This document shows, in pieces, positions 38,401 through 49,300 of a stretch of 64,000 nt of DNA. The notes under the pieces were generated by a model. The model made no database searches and was not told the origin of the DNA. It worked only from the letters and a program-made list of their open reading frames with translations. How positions within the stretch are numbered: the first letter of the stretch is position 1; every line of letters starts with the position of its first letter. Origin of the DNA: Panonychus citri (taxonomy: Eukaryota; Arthropoda; Arachnida; Trombidiformes; Tetranychidae); assembly GCF_014898815.1 (NCBI RefSeq), contig NW_026515539.1, positions 1,674,001 through 1,738,000 on the forward strand, given 5' to 3'. The translations under genes and the position numbers were made by a program.

Positions 38401-38935
38401 ATACGAAAGATGAACCAAATTATCAAATGTAATTCCAGAGAATCGAGATGATGATCCTTCAGGTAAATTTTTCGACTCAAAAAATAATATCAATGAATAT
38501 CAACAACGAAAGATGAACAATTTTCTAATTTTATCTTTAATAATTTCTATTCCATTACAAAATAGCCAATGAAGCCGAAGCTCTCAAAGAAAGCAGCACC
38601 GGTGACGCAATTAAGCCTTATTACATCGCGCTAATGATTGTCGCTGTTTTCGCCATAATAACGGGCATCGGATTCGTTACCTTACTTTGTGTCCTAATGA
38701 AAACCAAAACTTGTGCCAAAGCAGCAATTACAAGAGCTTCATCAGAAGCAGCTTATGATAATCCAACATATAAGGTAGTTAACTAATCTGACAGAGATTA
38801 ACAATTAAAATCGCCTCGCAACACTTTATATTATATTTGGTATCTATTAATAATTTGATTTCTCCTTGATTTAATTTATAGACCTACGATGATGAAAAGC
38901 CTGGAGAGGAGCAATTAAAGAATGGATCTGCATAG
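3813..38935 (+). CDS. sas: Stranded at second (Sas)-like receptor: FN3, VWC, WAP, EGF, single transmembrane span
   Basis: Apical single-pass receptor; in Drosophila, Sas binds the phosphatase Ptp10D. Exons: 3813-3930, 30209-30396, 31594-31717, 32858-33067, 33690-36913, 36997-37266, 37346-38462, 38566-38774, 38882-38935. All are GT-AG, mostly phase 1. Predicted product about 1,838 aa after allowing for three missing bases; Drosophila Sas is of similar size. Order: signal peptide (1-35), FN3 (about 40-143), VWC, FN3, VWC, Ser/Thr/Pro linker, WAP core (about 472-515), EGF-like (about 525-570), two VWC, FN3, five VWC or VWC-like modules with Pro/Ser/Thr linkers, three FN3, transmembrane helix (about 1772-1796), and a 42-residue tail with YDNPTY, a PTB-type NPxY site. 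Frame breaks: GGGAAA at 35066-35071, CCCC at 37747-37750, AAA at 38417-38419, one base short each. With them restored the CDS is divisible by three and every phase agrees. A 26-kb first intron separates the signal-peptide exon. Confidence 0.93.
5040..5255 (+). repeat. Diverged intronic duplicate, block 1 copy A
   Basis: Shares an ordered set of words with 15940-16110: ATAAATCAACAAAT, ACCTTATT(T)AACCTTCAAA, CATTTG(A)TTTGTGTT, CATTGACCTTA, a GATGATTATGATGAT run, then ACCTGTTTAATG and ATTTTCCCAAGAAG. Spacing is kept, with small indels. This is a true duplication, not shared microsatellite alone. Confidence 0.65.
5700..5870 (+). repeat. Diverged intronic duplicate, block 2 copy A, with an internal (CT)n
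   Basis: Contains CTAATTTA, CTCGTG, AAC(A)A-AATCTCCCTT, GTGTCTACCTTTT, TACCTTGTTTT, then a CT run (5806-5831) and TTCACCTTCAACTTTA. The same words occur in the same order at 19600-19770, where the CT run is absent, which suggests the microsatellite expanded in this copy. Confidence 0.6.
5806..5831. repeat. (CT)n microsatellite
   Basis: About 13 uninterrupted CT units within sas intron 1. Confidence 0.95.
5895..5985 (+). repeat. Diverged intronic duplicate, block 3 copy A
   Basis: GATAATCCTATGTCC-AACCCTAAAGTCCAATTG-TTATGCTCATCAAAA-TTTTTCATC aligns with 9565-9655 with a few substitutions and short indels. In both places a (CT)n run lies about 100-130 bp upstream. Confidence 0.6.
8753..8769. 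repeat. (CT)n microsatellite
   Basis: About eight CT units in sas intron 1. Confidence 0.9.
9411..9449. repeat. (TC)n microsatellite
   Basis: About 19 uninterrupted TC units in sas intron 1, one of the two longest runs in the window. Confidence 0.95.
9565..9655 (+). repeat. Diverged intronic duplicate, block 3 copy B
   Basis: GATAATTTTATGTCTATGCC followed by CTCAAGTTCAATTG and GTTATGCTCATCAAAACC matches 5895-5985. The preceding (CT)n at 9411-9449 parallels the one at 5806-5831, so the duplicated unit probably includes both. Confidence 0.6.
14748..14773. repeat. (ATC)n microsatellite
   Basis: Eight ATC/ATCATC units in sas intron 1. Shorter ATC or GAT runs recur at 15847-15871 and 28483-28502. 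Confidence 0.85.
15940..16110 (+). repeat. Diverged intronic duplicate, block 1 copy B
   Basis: Partner of 5040-5255 in the same orientation, with the same order of words ending in CTTACCTGTTTAATG and ATTTTCCCAAGAAGATG. About 11 kb separates the copies. Confidence 0.65.
19600..19770 (+). repeat. Diverged intronic duplicate, block 2 copy B
   Basis: Matches 5700-5870 in order: CTAATTTAAGG, CTCGTGCTTAAG, ATTCAACCACCACCAAC, AATCTCCCTT, GTGTCTACCTTTTTTTC, TTACCTTATTTT, TTCACCTTCAACTTTACC. Same orientation, about 14 kb away. Confidence 0.6.
19871..19892. repeat. (CT)n microsatellite
   Basis: About 11 CT units in sas intron 1. Confidence 0.95.
20372..20409. repeat. (TC)n microsatellite
   Basis: About 19 uninterrupted TC units in sas intron 1. 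Confidence 0.95.
21748..21772. repeat. (ATT)n microsatellite
   Basis: About eight ATT units in sas intron 1. Confidence 0.9.
24526..24553. repeat. (TC)n microsatellite
   Basis: About 14 TC units in sas intron 1. Confidence 0.95.
29253..29274. repeat. (TC)n microsatellite
   Basis: About 11 TC units near the 3' end of sas intron 1. Confidence 0.95.
30209..31717 (+). CDS. sas: sas exons 2-3, first FN3 module
   Basis: Exon 2 (30209-30396) carries the first half of an FN3 fold, with VNTISLQWQAP (B-strand Trp) and MMVYHYLLANG. It ends in phase 0 at a GTCAGT donor. Exon 3 (31594-31717) carries the rest: SAIIENLRPNSKYLVKVE has the Leu-Pro-x-x-Tyr core typical of FN3, then ends in phase 1. The 1.2-kb intron between them splits the domain. 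Donors GTCAGT and GTTAAT are weak but the only ones that keep the frame. Confidence 0.85.
36997..37266 (+). CDS. sas: sas exon 6, VWC-like module
   Basis: Encodes one cysteine-rich VWC-like module, FCLHNGNRYKVGDQWEDV through RRRCQCKP, GVCP and LCPYVIC. It is bounded by phase-1 introns on both sides, as expected of a shuffled extracellular module. Confidence 0.88.
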
Positions 38936-40380
38936 ATAATTGTTTAGTTTTCTTCTAATTTTCATCTTGATCACATCTTAAATCATCAACAATTAATCGT
39001 AAACTGAGAAAGTTATTCATGTTAAAATCAAATTCGATTCAATTATAATTATAATCGAAGCAATTTTTTTGAAACTTAATCTCAATTCATCTTGAACATT
39101 ATCATTTATGGATCTCTTAATTTTCCTCAGCATCAAAAATCAATCTAATCAATGTCCTTTTCTTCATTGATTTAATTAATCATCGCCTCATCTTCACTAT
39201 CATCATCTTTTAAATTACTGCTCATCTCTTTTGATTTAATTGTAAACACATCATCAGTTGATATCATCAAACAAATTGACATTCACCAAAAGTGCTTTAC
39301 TTCATCATTTCCGCATCCGATGATGATAATTAGTCTTATCAAATAATTTTCGTCATCTTGATAACTTCATCTTTCTCAGTTGACATTATTTTGTAACATT
39401 ATTTCATTGAATATATAATTATTTTAACAACTTTCAATTATTAATATTTCTTATTGACAATTAGTCTCTTAAAACCCCTTGTAATACAATCAGAAACTTT
39501 TCCAATCCCAAAACTTTTGTAATACAATTAATGTCAAAATCTACTAATTACCAATCAGATCAATTCTAATTATAGTGGATTAATCCAATTTCATGCAAAA
39601 AAAATCCTGCCATCGCCTTCATCAGATCAACTTTACAATTAAGAAAACAAAAAACACGAACAGAAATTAATTAATTGTATTTTTGTGTCCATTCTGTAAA
39701 TAAATTATGATTAAAGAGTCTCCTCTTTAATTTCTATCAATATAATAGTTTAATTGAGTAAATTGACTTTTTCTTAATTGATTCAAACCATCAAATTAAA
39801 TTAACAAATTTCTTTATTCTATCAATTTCGAGTTGTATTTTTATGAACGATTTCGGGATAACTGCAAGATAATAATTCTTAAGACTGATAAACACTTTCG
39901 CTTGTGGAGTTCACAGTAATCATTTTATCAATTTTCCAATCACAAAATAAAGTTCACTTCGAACATTGAATATCACTTGGTGACCTGATCTCCGACCTTG
40001 ACTTTAGTACTAAACAAAATCCAGTCACGATTCTGAGTAGTTCAACAATATACTGTATGTCTCTGAGATTTTCAGTTGATGAGTTGTCCGAAAAATAAAT
40101 TAGTTTAATTTGTGCTGATGATCTTTATAAGCCTGACAAGAATGATCATTGGGAGTGTTTTTCTCACATTGTGGTGACAATCATGGATAATTAATAATTA
40201 AAAGGTGAACCGAAAATCGGAAATTGAGAAAGTGCCTCGGAAGAATCAGAGAAACTTTGTCACAATCATGAAATGTTTCGAGAAGAGTTAAAACCGAATT
40301 GTTTTCTTTGAACTGTTGTGGAGGTGGAAAAATATTCATTCACATTATTATTTACGTACAAAAAATATATTATCAGTTAA
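38936..40380. other. Convergent intergenic region between sas and the ZP-domain gene
   Basis: Holds the 3' UTRs of two genes that meet tail-to-tail. It is AT-rich without a coding frame. A short stretch at 39963-39981 repeats 19 nt of the sas exon 7 FN3 region (37537-37555), with weaker similarity on the 3' side. Confidence 0.6.
39699..39704 (+). promoter_or_regulatory. sas: Candidate sas poly(A) signal AATAAA
   Basis: Canonical AATAAA about 760 nt after the sas stop codon at 38933-38935. Another AATAAA-like site lies near 40096. Assignment is by position only. Confidence 0.4.
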
Positions 40381-43300
40381 TTACAGCCTTAGGCTGATTA
40401 TATACAATAAGTTTAGAGCGAGATAGTTGAGAGTTAGTGTTTTAAGTATTGTGGTCAATGGGTTTGTTAATTGTGTTCCTGATGAAGTTTGTAGGCGACT
40501 GTTGGTTGATTCTGTTCGTCGATCTGTTTTCAGAGGTTCGAGTAAAGGCAAAGAACGAGATTCGAACTTGTTATCGCTTAATATTGATTCATGTCTATTG
40601 TCAACTCGGCGACTTAGCATCTTATCATCTCCATCTTGGCCAAATCTTGCTGAGCCTGAAATTCAGTAGAAAATGAATCAATAAAATTGTTCAATTTGCT
40701 TTTGTTTCGTCATTTTAATTGACGAAAACTGTTTGATTTTTGATTACCTTTCAATACCGATCCATTGTCCATCTCTAGAGAGTCAACTTTGAGAAAAGCG
40801 GTCATTTCAATCTCGAATATCCTATTTGGATCTTGGCTGTTGTTAATTATTGATCTTCGACGACGACCATATCCAAGCTGATTGTTTCCACAAATCACCT
40901 GAAATTATAAAATTAAAAGTTATTAAGAAAATACTTGTAAACTAAACCGATAGATGGACGTATTATCTATTAACTGTTATAAGATTCTGTAAATTGTTGT
41001 CACCGTAGTTATAATTTTTTGCTAATTAGTTAACTTACTCCTTGACACTCTTTAAGACAAACATTCACAGTTCCAACGAAAAGGACATAATTTGATTCAG
41101 GGAACTTGAATGCTCGAAATTTGGCAACGATCGAATCCCCACCATCACCGGATTCGAAGTTCGAGAAAATATAAGGATCAATTGAACATCTAAGTCAAAA
41201 GAAAATCATCAGAATCAACAATTAGTAAATTGTTAAAATTAGTGGATAATAACAGAGAAGTAAAATCATCGCAATTAGTTAAATTCATTACCCTTCTAAT
41301 ATGATGGTCTCTTCTTGTTTTCTCTGAGTGTTGTCGGTGACTTTGAGATATCTCGCCAATAGGCCGTAAACTGGAGCACTGGTATCGTCCAAATAGATGA
41401 CCATTTCCAGGGGAGTTCCTGGGTGGACATTCAAGGGTATCAACGAACTTTCCATTCTGCCGAACTCCAATATTAAGATAAGGTATTGGTGCATGTTCGG
41501 TGATATTACCACTGTAATCAATCAATTCTCTGAAACAAAAAGTGCAAAAAAAGTAAAAGTTATTGACTTATTTTATATTTCAATCAAAACGGCTGATTGA
41601 GTTTCTAAGATTCAATCAAAATCAATTAAATAGATTTCACAGAAAATCAATTAACTTTCATTTTGGTAACTTAAATAATTATGATGGTTCAATTAACAAT
41701 TTACTTACTCTACTGATTCTGTAAAATTTTCGGGTAATTCCCAATCGTTACCGGACTGTCGTCGAGCTCTAGGTAACCGGTAAGCCGAATCGCTACGAAC
41801 AACACATTTTGGAATAATGACCTCCGCCGTTTTATCGGCTTTCTCGATTATAACTCGATTGTAAAATATACGAACATCCTGAACAAGTTAATAACAGAAA
41901 CGAAAGTTGATTAATATAAACAAGACAATTAAGAAAACAATCAAGTTCTGATGAGCTCAATGTACCATCATGAGTGATGATATAATCATATATACATTTA
42001 ATTGTAAACATTTCATCAACAATTAGACGAAACAATATTTTAGATCCGTCGAGAAAAAAAAAGTTAATCATACTCGACTTGGTTAATCAACAGTTAATTG
42101 TTGATTATTTTGAATTGTTTAGCAACTATCACGTTTTCTCATTCAACTCAATCAAAGAGAGGAAAAAAATGAAAGTAAATTGCATCGATAATTGTCAACA
42201 ATTAAGATTAAATTACCTTTAGTTTATTTTGTATTCTAGTAGTTCCACAGGTATAAAAGTTATCATCCAATGGAAGCCGGAAAACAGTTTTATTGTTAAC
42301 TAATTCGGGATGACAACCTGTAAATTGGATTAAGATGAGATGATTATAAGGAAAAATTATATAACATGAAAATGATGATGGATGAGAGGGAGAGAGAGAG
42401 AGAGAGAGAAATGGATATTGTATATGAGAGAAGAGAGGGAAAAAAAGTGCAAGCAATCAACTGATTGCGAAGAAAACAAAAAATTAACAAACGAATGATG
42501 ATTAAGATGTAAGAGGAAATAGAATTGAGGAAAAAAGGAAGTTGCTACCCAATGTAATTCAGAATGTGATGTGATGATGAAAAAGAGAGTAATCTTGTCA
42601 AGTGAATTAAGAAATATGATTATTGCGTATGTTTAATTTTCTTGGTGAAAATAATCAATTGAAACTCGGATTGTGTGACCTGTGTATTGGTATATAATCA
42701 ACATTTAATTGTCATCATGTAATCAACGATCTTCCTCAAGTAGCGTGCATCTCACTACGCAATTAGATTGGATAATCAGATATTGTCAATGTCATTAAGG
42801 TGAGATAACCTTGCGAAAAAGTCACTCTTTTGATAATTTCGCTGAAAATTGTGAACTTTTTTTTTCTTGTGGTCAAAAGGAAAATAAGATGATTAAGATA
42901 ATTACGATGATGATTGTGATTGTGAATAGAAAACGTTGTCACCATGAAAACCGTTTCAACGGATTAACAAAATCTATTGTGTCAAAGTTGATGATTGGTG
43001 TTTTTGTTATTCACCTAAACCATCAATGAACATCCCCTGTTGATGTTCAATTCAGGGTATTGATGTGATGATAATTCAACTGACATTGGGTAACAATCAA
43101 CTAATATAATCATTCAATTGAAACGGTCAAATAATAAACTGTTTCTATCTTCAGGTTTATCTAATCAAAAGCAAATCATTTGCATTGGTCATTTTTGGCT
43201 TCCTTCTTGATCCTCATCATTTTATCTTCATTAACCATCATTTAATTATCATCTTCATCTTTTTCATCAATTTCTCTTTGTTCACTTTCAATCTTTCAAT

Positions 43301-46300
43301 CAGTTCTAAAAGGGAAAACCCTTTTCCATCATTTCCTCCTCCGCTTTTCATTTATCTTCGCAATCATTTTCTTTCATCTCTTATTGATATTCAAGTTTAT
43401 TCAGTTATATCAACTTTTACCTTAATCTCATTGAGAATATCATGAAATTGGATATTAAATAAAAAAAGCAACTTCTTTGTAAACAGTTATTTTAACGTTA
43501 TCATCATGACTTTATCTACATAAATCATCATGATACCTTCACCTTTTATCATGGAACAAGAGATTCCATTGAAAAGTTATCTTTCCTTTTCAATTCACTG
43601 ATATTAATAGAAAATAATTCAGAATTTAAGATGAATATTACCCATTAGTTAGATAGTGAAAGCGTATAATTTTTATTTCATATCTGAAGATAGAAAAGTA
43701 ATCAGATTCTTTTTTCATGATAATTTCGCTCTTTGACCCTTGAAATTCTTGAGGATTCATATTCCTCACTTCCTCTCTCTTTATATTAATATTTTCACCT
43801 TTCACTCACTGAACTTTTCATTGAATCAAAACTGTAAGAACTCCTCTGGTTGTCAGACCCTTTTCTTCATCCTCTGCCCTTTCGACCTTCTCTCATCTCT
43901 ATTCTCACTCCTTTCCCATCGTTCACTTCCTTTTCCTGGCTACTTTTCATCACCATTTTCTCATCTTCTTCTCTCACCTTGCTCATCATTAAAACTTTCA
44001 TTGTTGACTTTTTTCTGGGAGTTTCTTTATTCATTTCCTTTACTCAACTCATCTCACCTTTTCCTCAAACCATATCATTTAGTTAACTGAATCATAACCC
44101 TATTAATTGGCACAATGGTAACAATTTAGTAACTGTTCAATTCAATCACAAACACTCAACTTAATTTTCAATTTGTAAAAACAACAAAGTTGATATTAAA
44201 TAAACAGAAAATTATCCAGAGCAACAATCAGTCAAGTCAAAGTGTTTATATTAATAATAACCTAAGATTGTGAAAACTATGCTAACGATATTTGTTAATT
44301 TCTGTTGAATTTAATGTTCGTTAGTTATAATTTTCTGTCAACTGTTACAAGTATTAATTATGAAAAAGTTAATTACATGAGAAGCATATTAATTACATAA
44401 GAGCGACGTTTATTATTGCCGGTAAAAGACAAATAATTTCTCGTAGAGGGCAAATAATGACCAAAAACAATACCGAAAATCATTAGTGAAAATGTTAATC
44501 ATCAAGTTTTAGCTTCGTTCTAAAAGCACAATTAGTTATCATTATATTCTGACCTTTTTTTTGAAACGTTAATTAGACGAACGAATTAATTATATAAATA
44601 ATACCAATAACGATCACAAATATCAAGTTTCTATTCATGTTATTCAGAATAATTTTCTTACCATAACTCAATTGTTCATTTCCTTTTTTTTTCAATCTGA
44701 ACAAGAAAAAAAAAGTAAAAACGAAAAGTATTTTGAGTTACCCTGTAGCGATTTAATGAAAAGATATTATTATTTTTTTTACCTTTTCTACCTGAAATGA
44801 TGATGATGATGAAGAGGGAGGAGGTCAAATGAAGATAATCACAATAACATGATGATAAAGATACACCAGTCAACAAATCAACAGAAATGTCAGTTTATTA
44901 CATTTCCTGATAACAAATTTTACAATCAACAAACATGGTAAGTGGTTGATGCTAATTTATTAATCATGAAAAGAATGAAACTTTTTCAAAAGATTGAAAA
45001 TAAATTGAACACAATTCAAATATTTATAAGATCAACACCCAAAGTGTATCATGAAAGGTCATCATTGGAAAGCAAATACAATATATATATATAAGAATCG
45101 CGAATCATTTTCATTACATTCATGTGTAAATGTTACTTTTACTTTCTTGTGACTGAATTAAAATGAAAACAAGATTCAAATCGTGATCAATTTTAAATCC
45201 TCTTAATCTTAATCATAGACTGTAAATCACAAACAGTAGATTATCTCGTATGATGATTGAAGATAAATGCTCTTTGTTATCATTCAACTTTTACTTTTCT
45301 AACTTGATGTCCACTCACATTTTCTTAACCTGAAAAGATAACTAATAACAAAGAAGAGATAATTATCCAACAAAAGGAGCTGACGTGATTCTTTGTCTTA
45401 TTAATATACATTCAAAGAGCTTTTTATCATCTTCATCATCCTCATCATCATCATCATCATAATAATTATCATCTTTTTGTCTTTGTTTTTAATCACAATT
45501 TTCTTCCTGAAAAAAGCATGTAACTCAAAAGCCTCAAGATTCAGATGAAGGGGCTCAGAACGCTGAGCCTAATCAGAATCGGACGAAAAAGTAACATTCA
45601 TCACAAAGGGTAAATTTAAATTGTTTCGTAAATGGTTTTGATTGCGTGTTTACAATTAACTTATTAACTCGTTGTTGCATCATCACAATTTACATAATCA
45701 TTTAAATGATTAGCTCCCTTTCTCACTCCTACTTTTCGTTTTATATTTTTACTCTTTCAAAAGTTTTCACGTTAACTTTCAATTCTTAAAGTTTTCTTAT
45801 TCTCTTTTTACCAACAATGGACATTAAGCTATTCAATTATTCAAAAATAATCTCTATCACCTTAATCCTTTTCACTAATCTCCCTGTATTGTAGCTGGTT
45901 AACAGTTGATAGTTGATGAGTTGGTCGTTTTTAATTCAATTCTATCTAATAAGCACAACAGAACAAATCGTCGGACGAATCAAAATAATAACGATTAATG
46001 AGAAAGTGATTTTTTGAGAACTTTTCTTTCTCCTTTTCTTTTTGTTCTTAACTTTTTCCCCTGATCGTTAATCTATTCAACATGTGAGTCTTTTTTTTAC
46101 ACATGAATTAATCTCTCTCTCAATCCATTTGTCATACTTGGTTGTATTCATTTTGTCACAATTGTTTAATGTTAATTTCTCATTGTTTACTTTTTGTCTT
46201 TAACGAGTTTTCAACTTGCATGCAAAAGAGGATTTTCTTGGTACAGAGAAAACTTTATTGACGAAATTTAATCTTTCCTTCATTTTTTCACCTAGGAAAT

Positions 46301-49300
46301 TACCTTTCAATTGTTCATAATCATCATCATCATCATCATCTTCTTCTTCTTCTTCTTCTCCTGTTTCTTTTTCCTCCTCATCTTGTTAATCTATCTCCCT
46401 TTCTCCCTTTTACCTATGGTTGGTTCCACTCGCTCAATTCACTAAAATGCTAATGAACTCAAAGACTTTCCTCCTTCATCCAATGCACATCATCATCATC
46501 ATCATCATCAATTTGCTTCTCAATCAAAAGACTGGTTTTATTTTTCTCCTCTGAAAATATCCTCATCATTTTCAAGAATTATCAACTCATCATCATAACG
46601 ATAACATATCAACATGTTGGTTCCAATGGAGATAATCATTCACCATCATTTTCGTCACTTTGATACAAATTTTTTTTTCTTCTTCATCTTCCTCATGGAT
46701 CATAAAACTCAATCTTGTTCAATATCAAAAGTGTTAGCGATTTTATCATTATCTCTCTCTCTCTCTTTAATTTACCTGACAAGGTGAATATAATATCATG
46801 ATGAGTTGGAAAAAGACTCAAGGATTGAACGACTTGAAGACGATCATAAACTTTGCGAGTAAATCAAAAGTCTTAAATTGACTGTAAACTTGACAATTTA
46901 AATGTAGTTAATTTTGTCTGATGTTTGTTTTGTTGTATCATCAAAATGATCATCATGCTAATCACCATCACTTGCATTCAGATTCATCCTTCATTATATA
47001 TCATTTCAAAGTGAATCTTATTAACACTTTTCCCATTACCCTTTTGTGTCATTATATGCAAATTATCAGCTAATTTAAACCAGAATAACAGTTCTAATCC
47101 ATAGGCTAATTGAAGTGCATGGTCAATACACATGGAAAACAATGGAGTCTTTTTCCTGGTCGATTTAAAAGTTAAGAGAGGAGAAAAAAAGTTCTAATCG
47201 AAAGACCAGAAAAATATCATGACAATTATCAGAAACAGGAAGAGATGAAAAACTTTTCTACAGAATTGAACAATCTCACTAATCTGTTTTTTTTATGCTT
47301 CTGTTGTGTGTATGTTTCATTTTCTCAGTGATTATCATCACCTAACTATTACTTGTGTCACAATTACTCATGATCATTATCACCATCAAGTATCGTTCTT
47401 GAATTGAGAAATTCACAGGTAGTGTAGCAGAAAAAACTACCAACCAAAATTATCACCAGAAAAATACCTGAAATTATCAATAAGAAAATTCTTACAAGTA
47501 GATGAATTTTTTTCTTCTAAATTTCCTTGATAATGTTCACATTTTATATACACACAAATACATGATCACTTTTCCATCCTCATCCTTTTTTATTTTTCCC
47601 CTTAAATTGAACAAATTAGTAGCTTTTAGTGTTTCACTTTTCGTTCCCAAGCAATTCATCTAGTTCACAGAATTAATTAATTACCTGTAACAACAACAAT
47701 CAAAAACAAAGGTAGACACAAAAGTAAGATTCATTTTTCACCTTACTGAATATTAGGTAAACAAGTTTAAAGTCATTTTCTGCTTCTCGGTTGACCTAAG
47801 ACAAAAATCTCTGGGGAAAAAGTAACTTGCAACCTTTTTAAATGATAATCAGATAATCAACAGCAATTAACTAACAATTTAAAAGCCAGAGAAGTGTAGA
47901 TAGGAAAGGAAAGGAGATATTCCTCTCTCTCTCTCTCGGTTAATCTCTTAGTATCAACTACTTACCTGGATAACCTTTAAGCTTGTCCAGGTAAATGACC
48001 ACATTTGGACCTTCCTTGGTCACATCAACAGTTACCTCCATTAAGCTTTCCGAGCATTTTATTTGAACTAAATTGACGGAAGAAACAATTAACAATTAGT
48101 TTTCCATTATGGACATTATCATGTATTAGTGACCATTATATCTTCAAGTATGCAATTATCAATTATCAATATCAGTTTTGAGAAATCAATTTGTGAAAGT
48201 AAATAAAAAAAAAGAGAACTTAAACTTTTTTAAACAAATAACAACAATTAACTTAACCATTATTATTAAAAGATATAACCAATAATTACTTGTAAATGTA
48301 TAATCATTTGCTTTGTATACAAATATATGATCATTTAAATTTGATTATTCTGCCTGTTAATTTAGTTAATTGAGTTATCATGTACTAAATAATATTGGTA
48401 AAACTTGATTCCATTGAAATAATTAGTATTATTTTAATCAATCAAGACAAGGAAACTTTTTCTTCATCTTTATCCATCCATAGATTGTTGAATGTTAAAT
48501 TGTTATCAATTAGATATACAATAGTTATAACAATTTGAACCGTGTAAAAAACGTGAGCTAATCTGATAACCAATAATGATAATCTTAATCTCTGAATTTT
48601 GTTGATTGTTGAGGAGAAATGAGCAGAAATTAAGTAACCATTACAAGAGAGAAAAAAAAATATATGTTAAATTATGAATTCATTTTGATAATGATGATGA
48701 TGGATTGATGATTAAACTATTATCAACTAGTCACATAATAGTAACGTTGTAACGTTGATATCGTTGTAACGTCAACGTCCGAGAGGTTAACCCTTTATGT
48801 TGTTGTATTAGCATTTTTGGTTGATGACAAAGCAAGTTAAGCGTTGATGAAGATGAAGATGGAGATGAAGATGTTGAAGGTTATGATAGACTGTTTTTTT
48901 TCAGTTAATCTCTTAATTCAGTGAATGTTTCCTTGATAAAAAAGGATCATTCAAGGTAAACCACTTGTTCATCACAGTGATCATGATGATTAACACTTTT
49001 TCACTTCGGAAAAAAATCTCAAATACTGTTTATCGTTTCACCTCCCACACTAAAAGTAACTGAACAACTGATTGTGTTGTTATCGGTGTTCAAATAACTG
49101 ATGACACTTGACGGAATCTGGATCATGATCATGATGCAAAAAAGACAATGATTGATAAATTGTAATCCTCAAAGGTAACATGATAACCGTTGTACCAATG
49201 TGTCCACAGTTAAAGTTCAATTCAATCAACTGTGAATATCAAAATTTTTTTCCTCTCTCTCAGACTCATTCTGATTCTTAATCTTCAGGGCGATTGTTCA

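Larger units (their letters stand above)
42318..47965 (-). other. ZP gene intron 2, 5.6 kb
   Basis: Runs from the donor after exon 2 (CTTAC at 47961-47965 on the plus strand) to the acceptor before 42317. It is AT-rich with CT/GA and ATC microsatellites, and no ORF in it resembles a protein domain. I see no gene or transposon inside. Confidence 0.75.

Noticed and set aside
43740..44090. 116-codon ORF in ZP intron 2
   Set aside because: Rich in Ser, Leu, Phe and Pro from a pyrimidine-rich strand, with a second overlapping ORF of similar kind; no domain.
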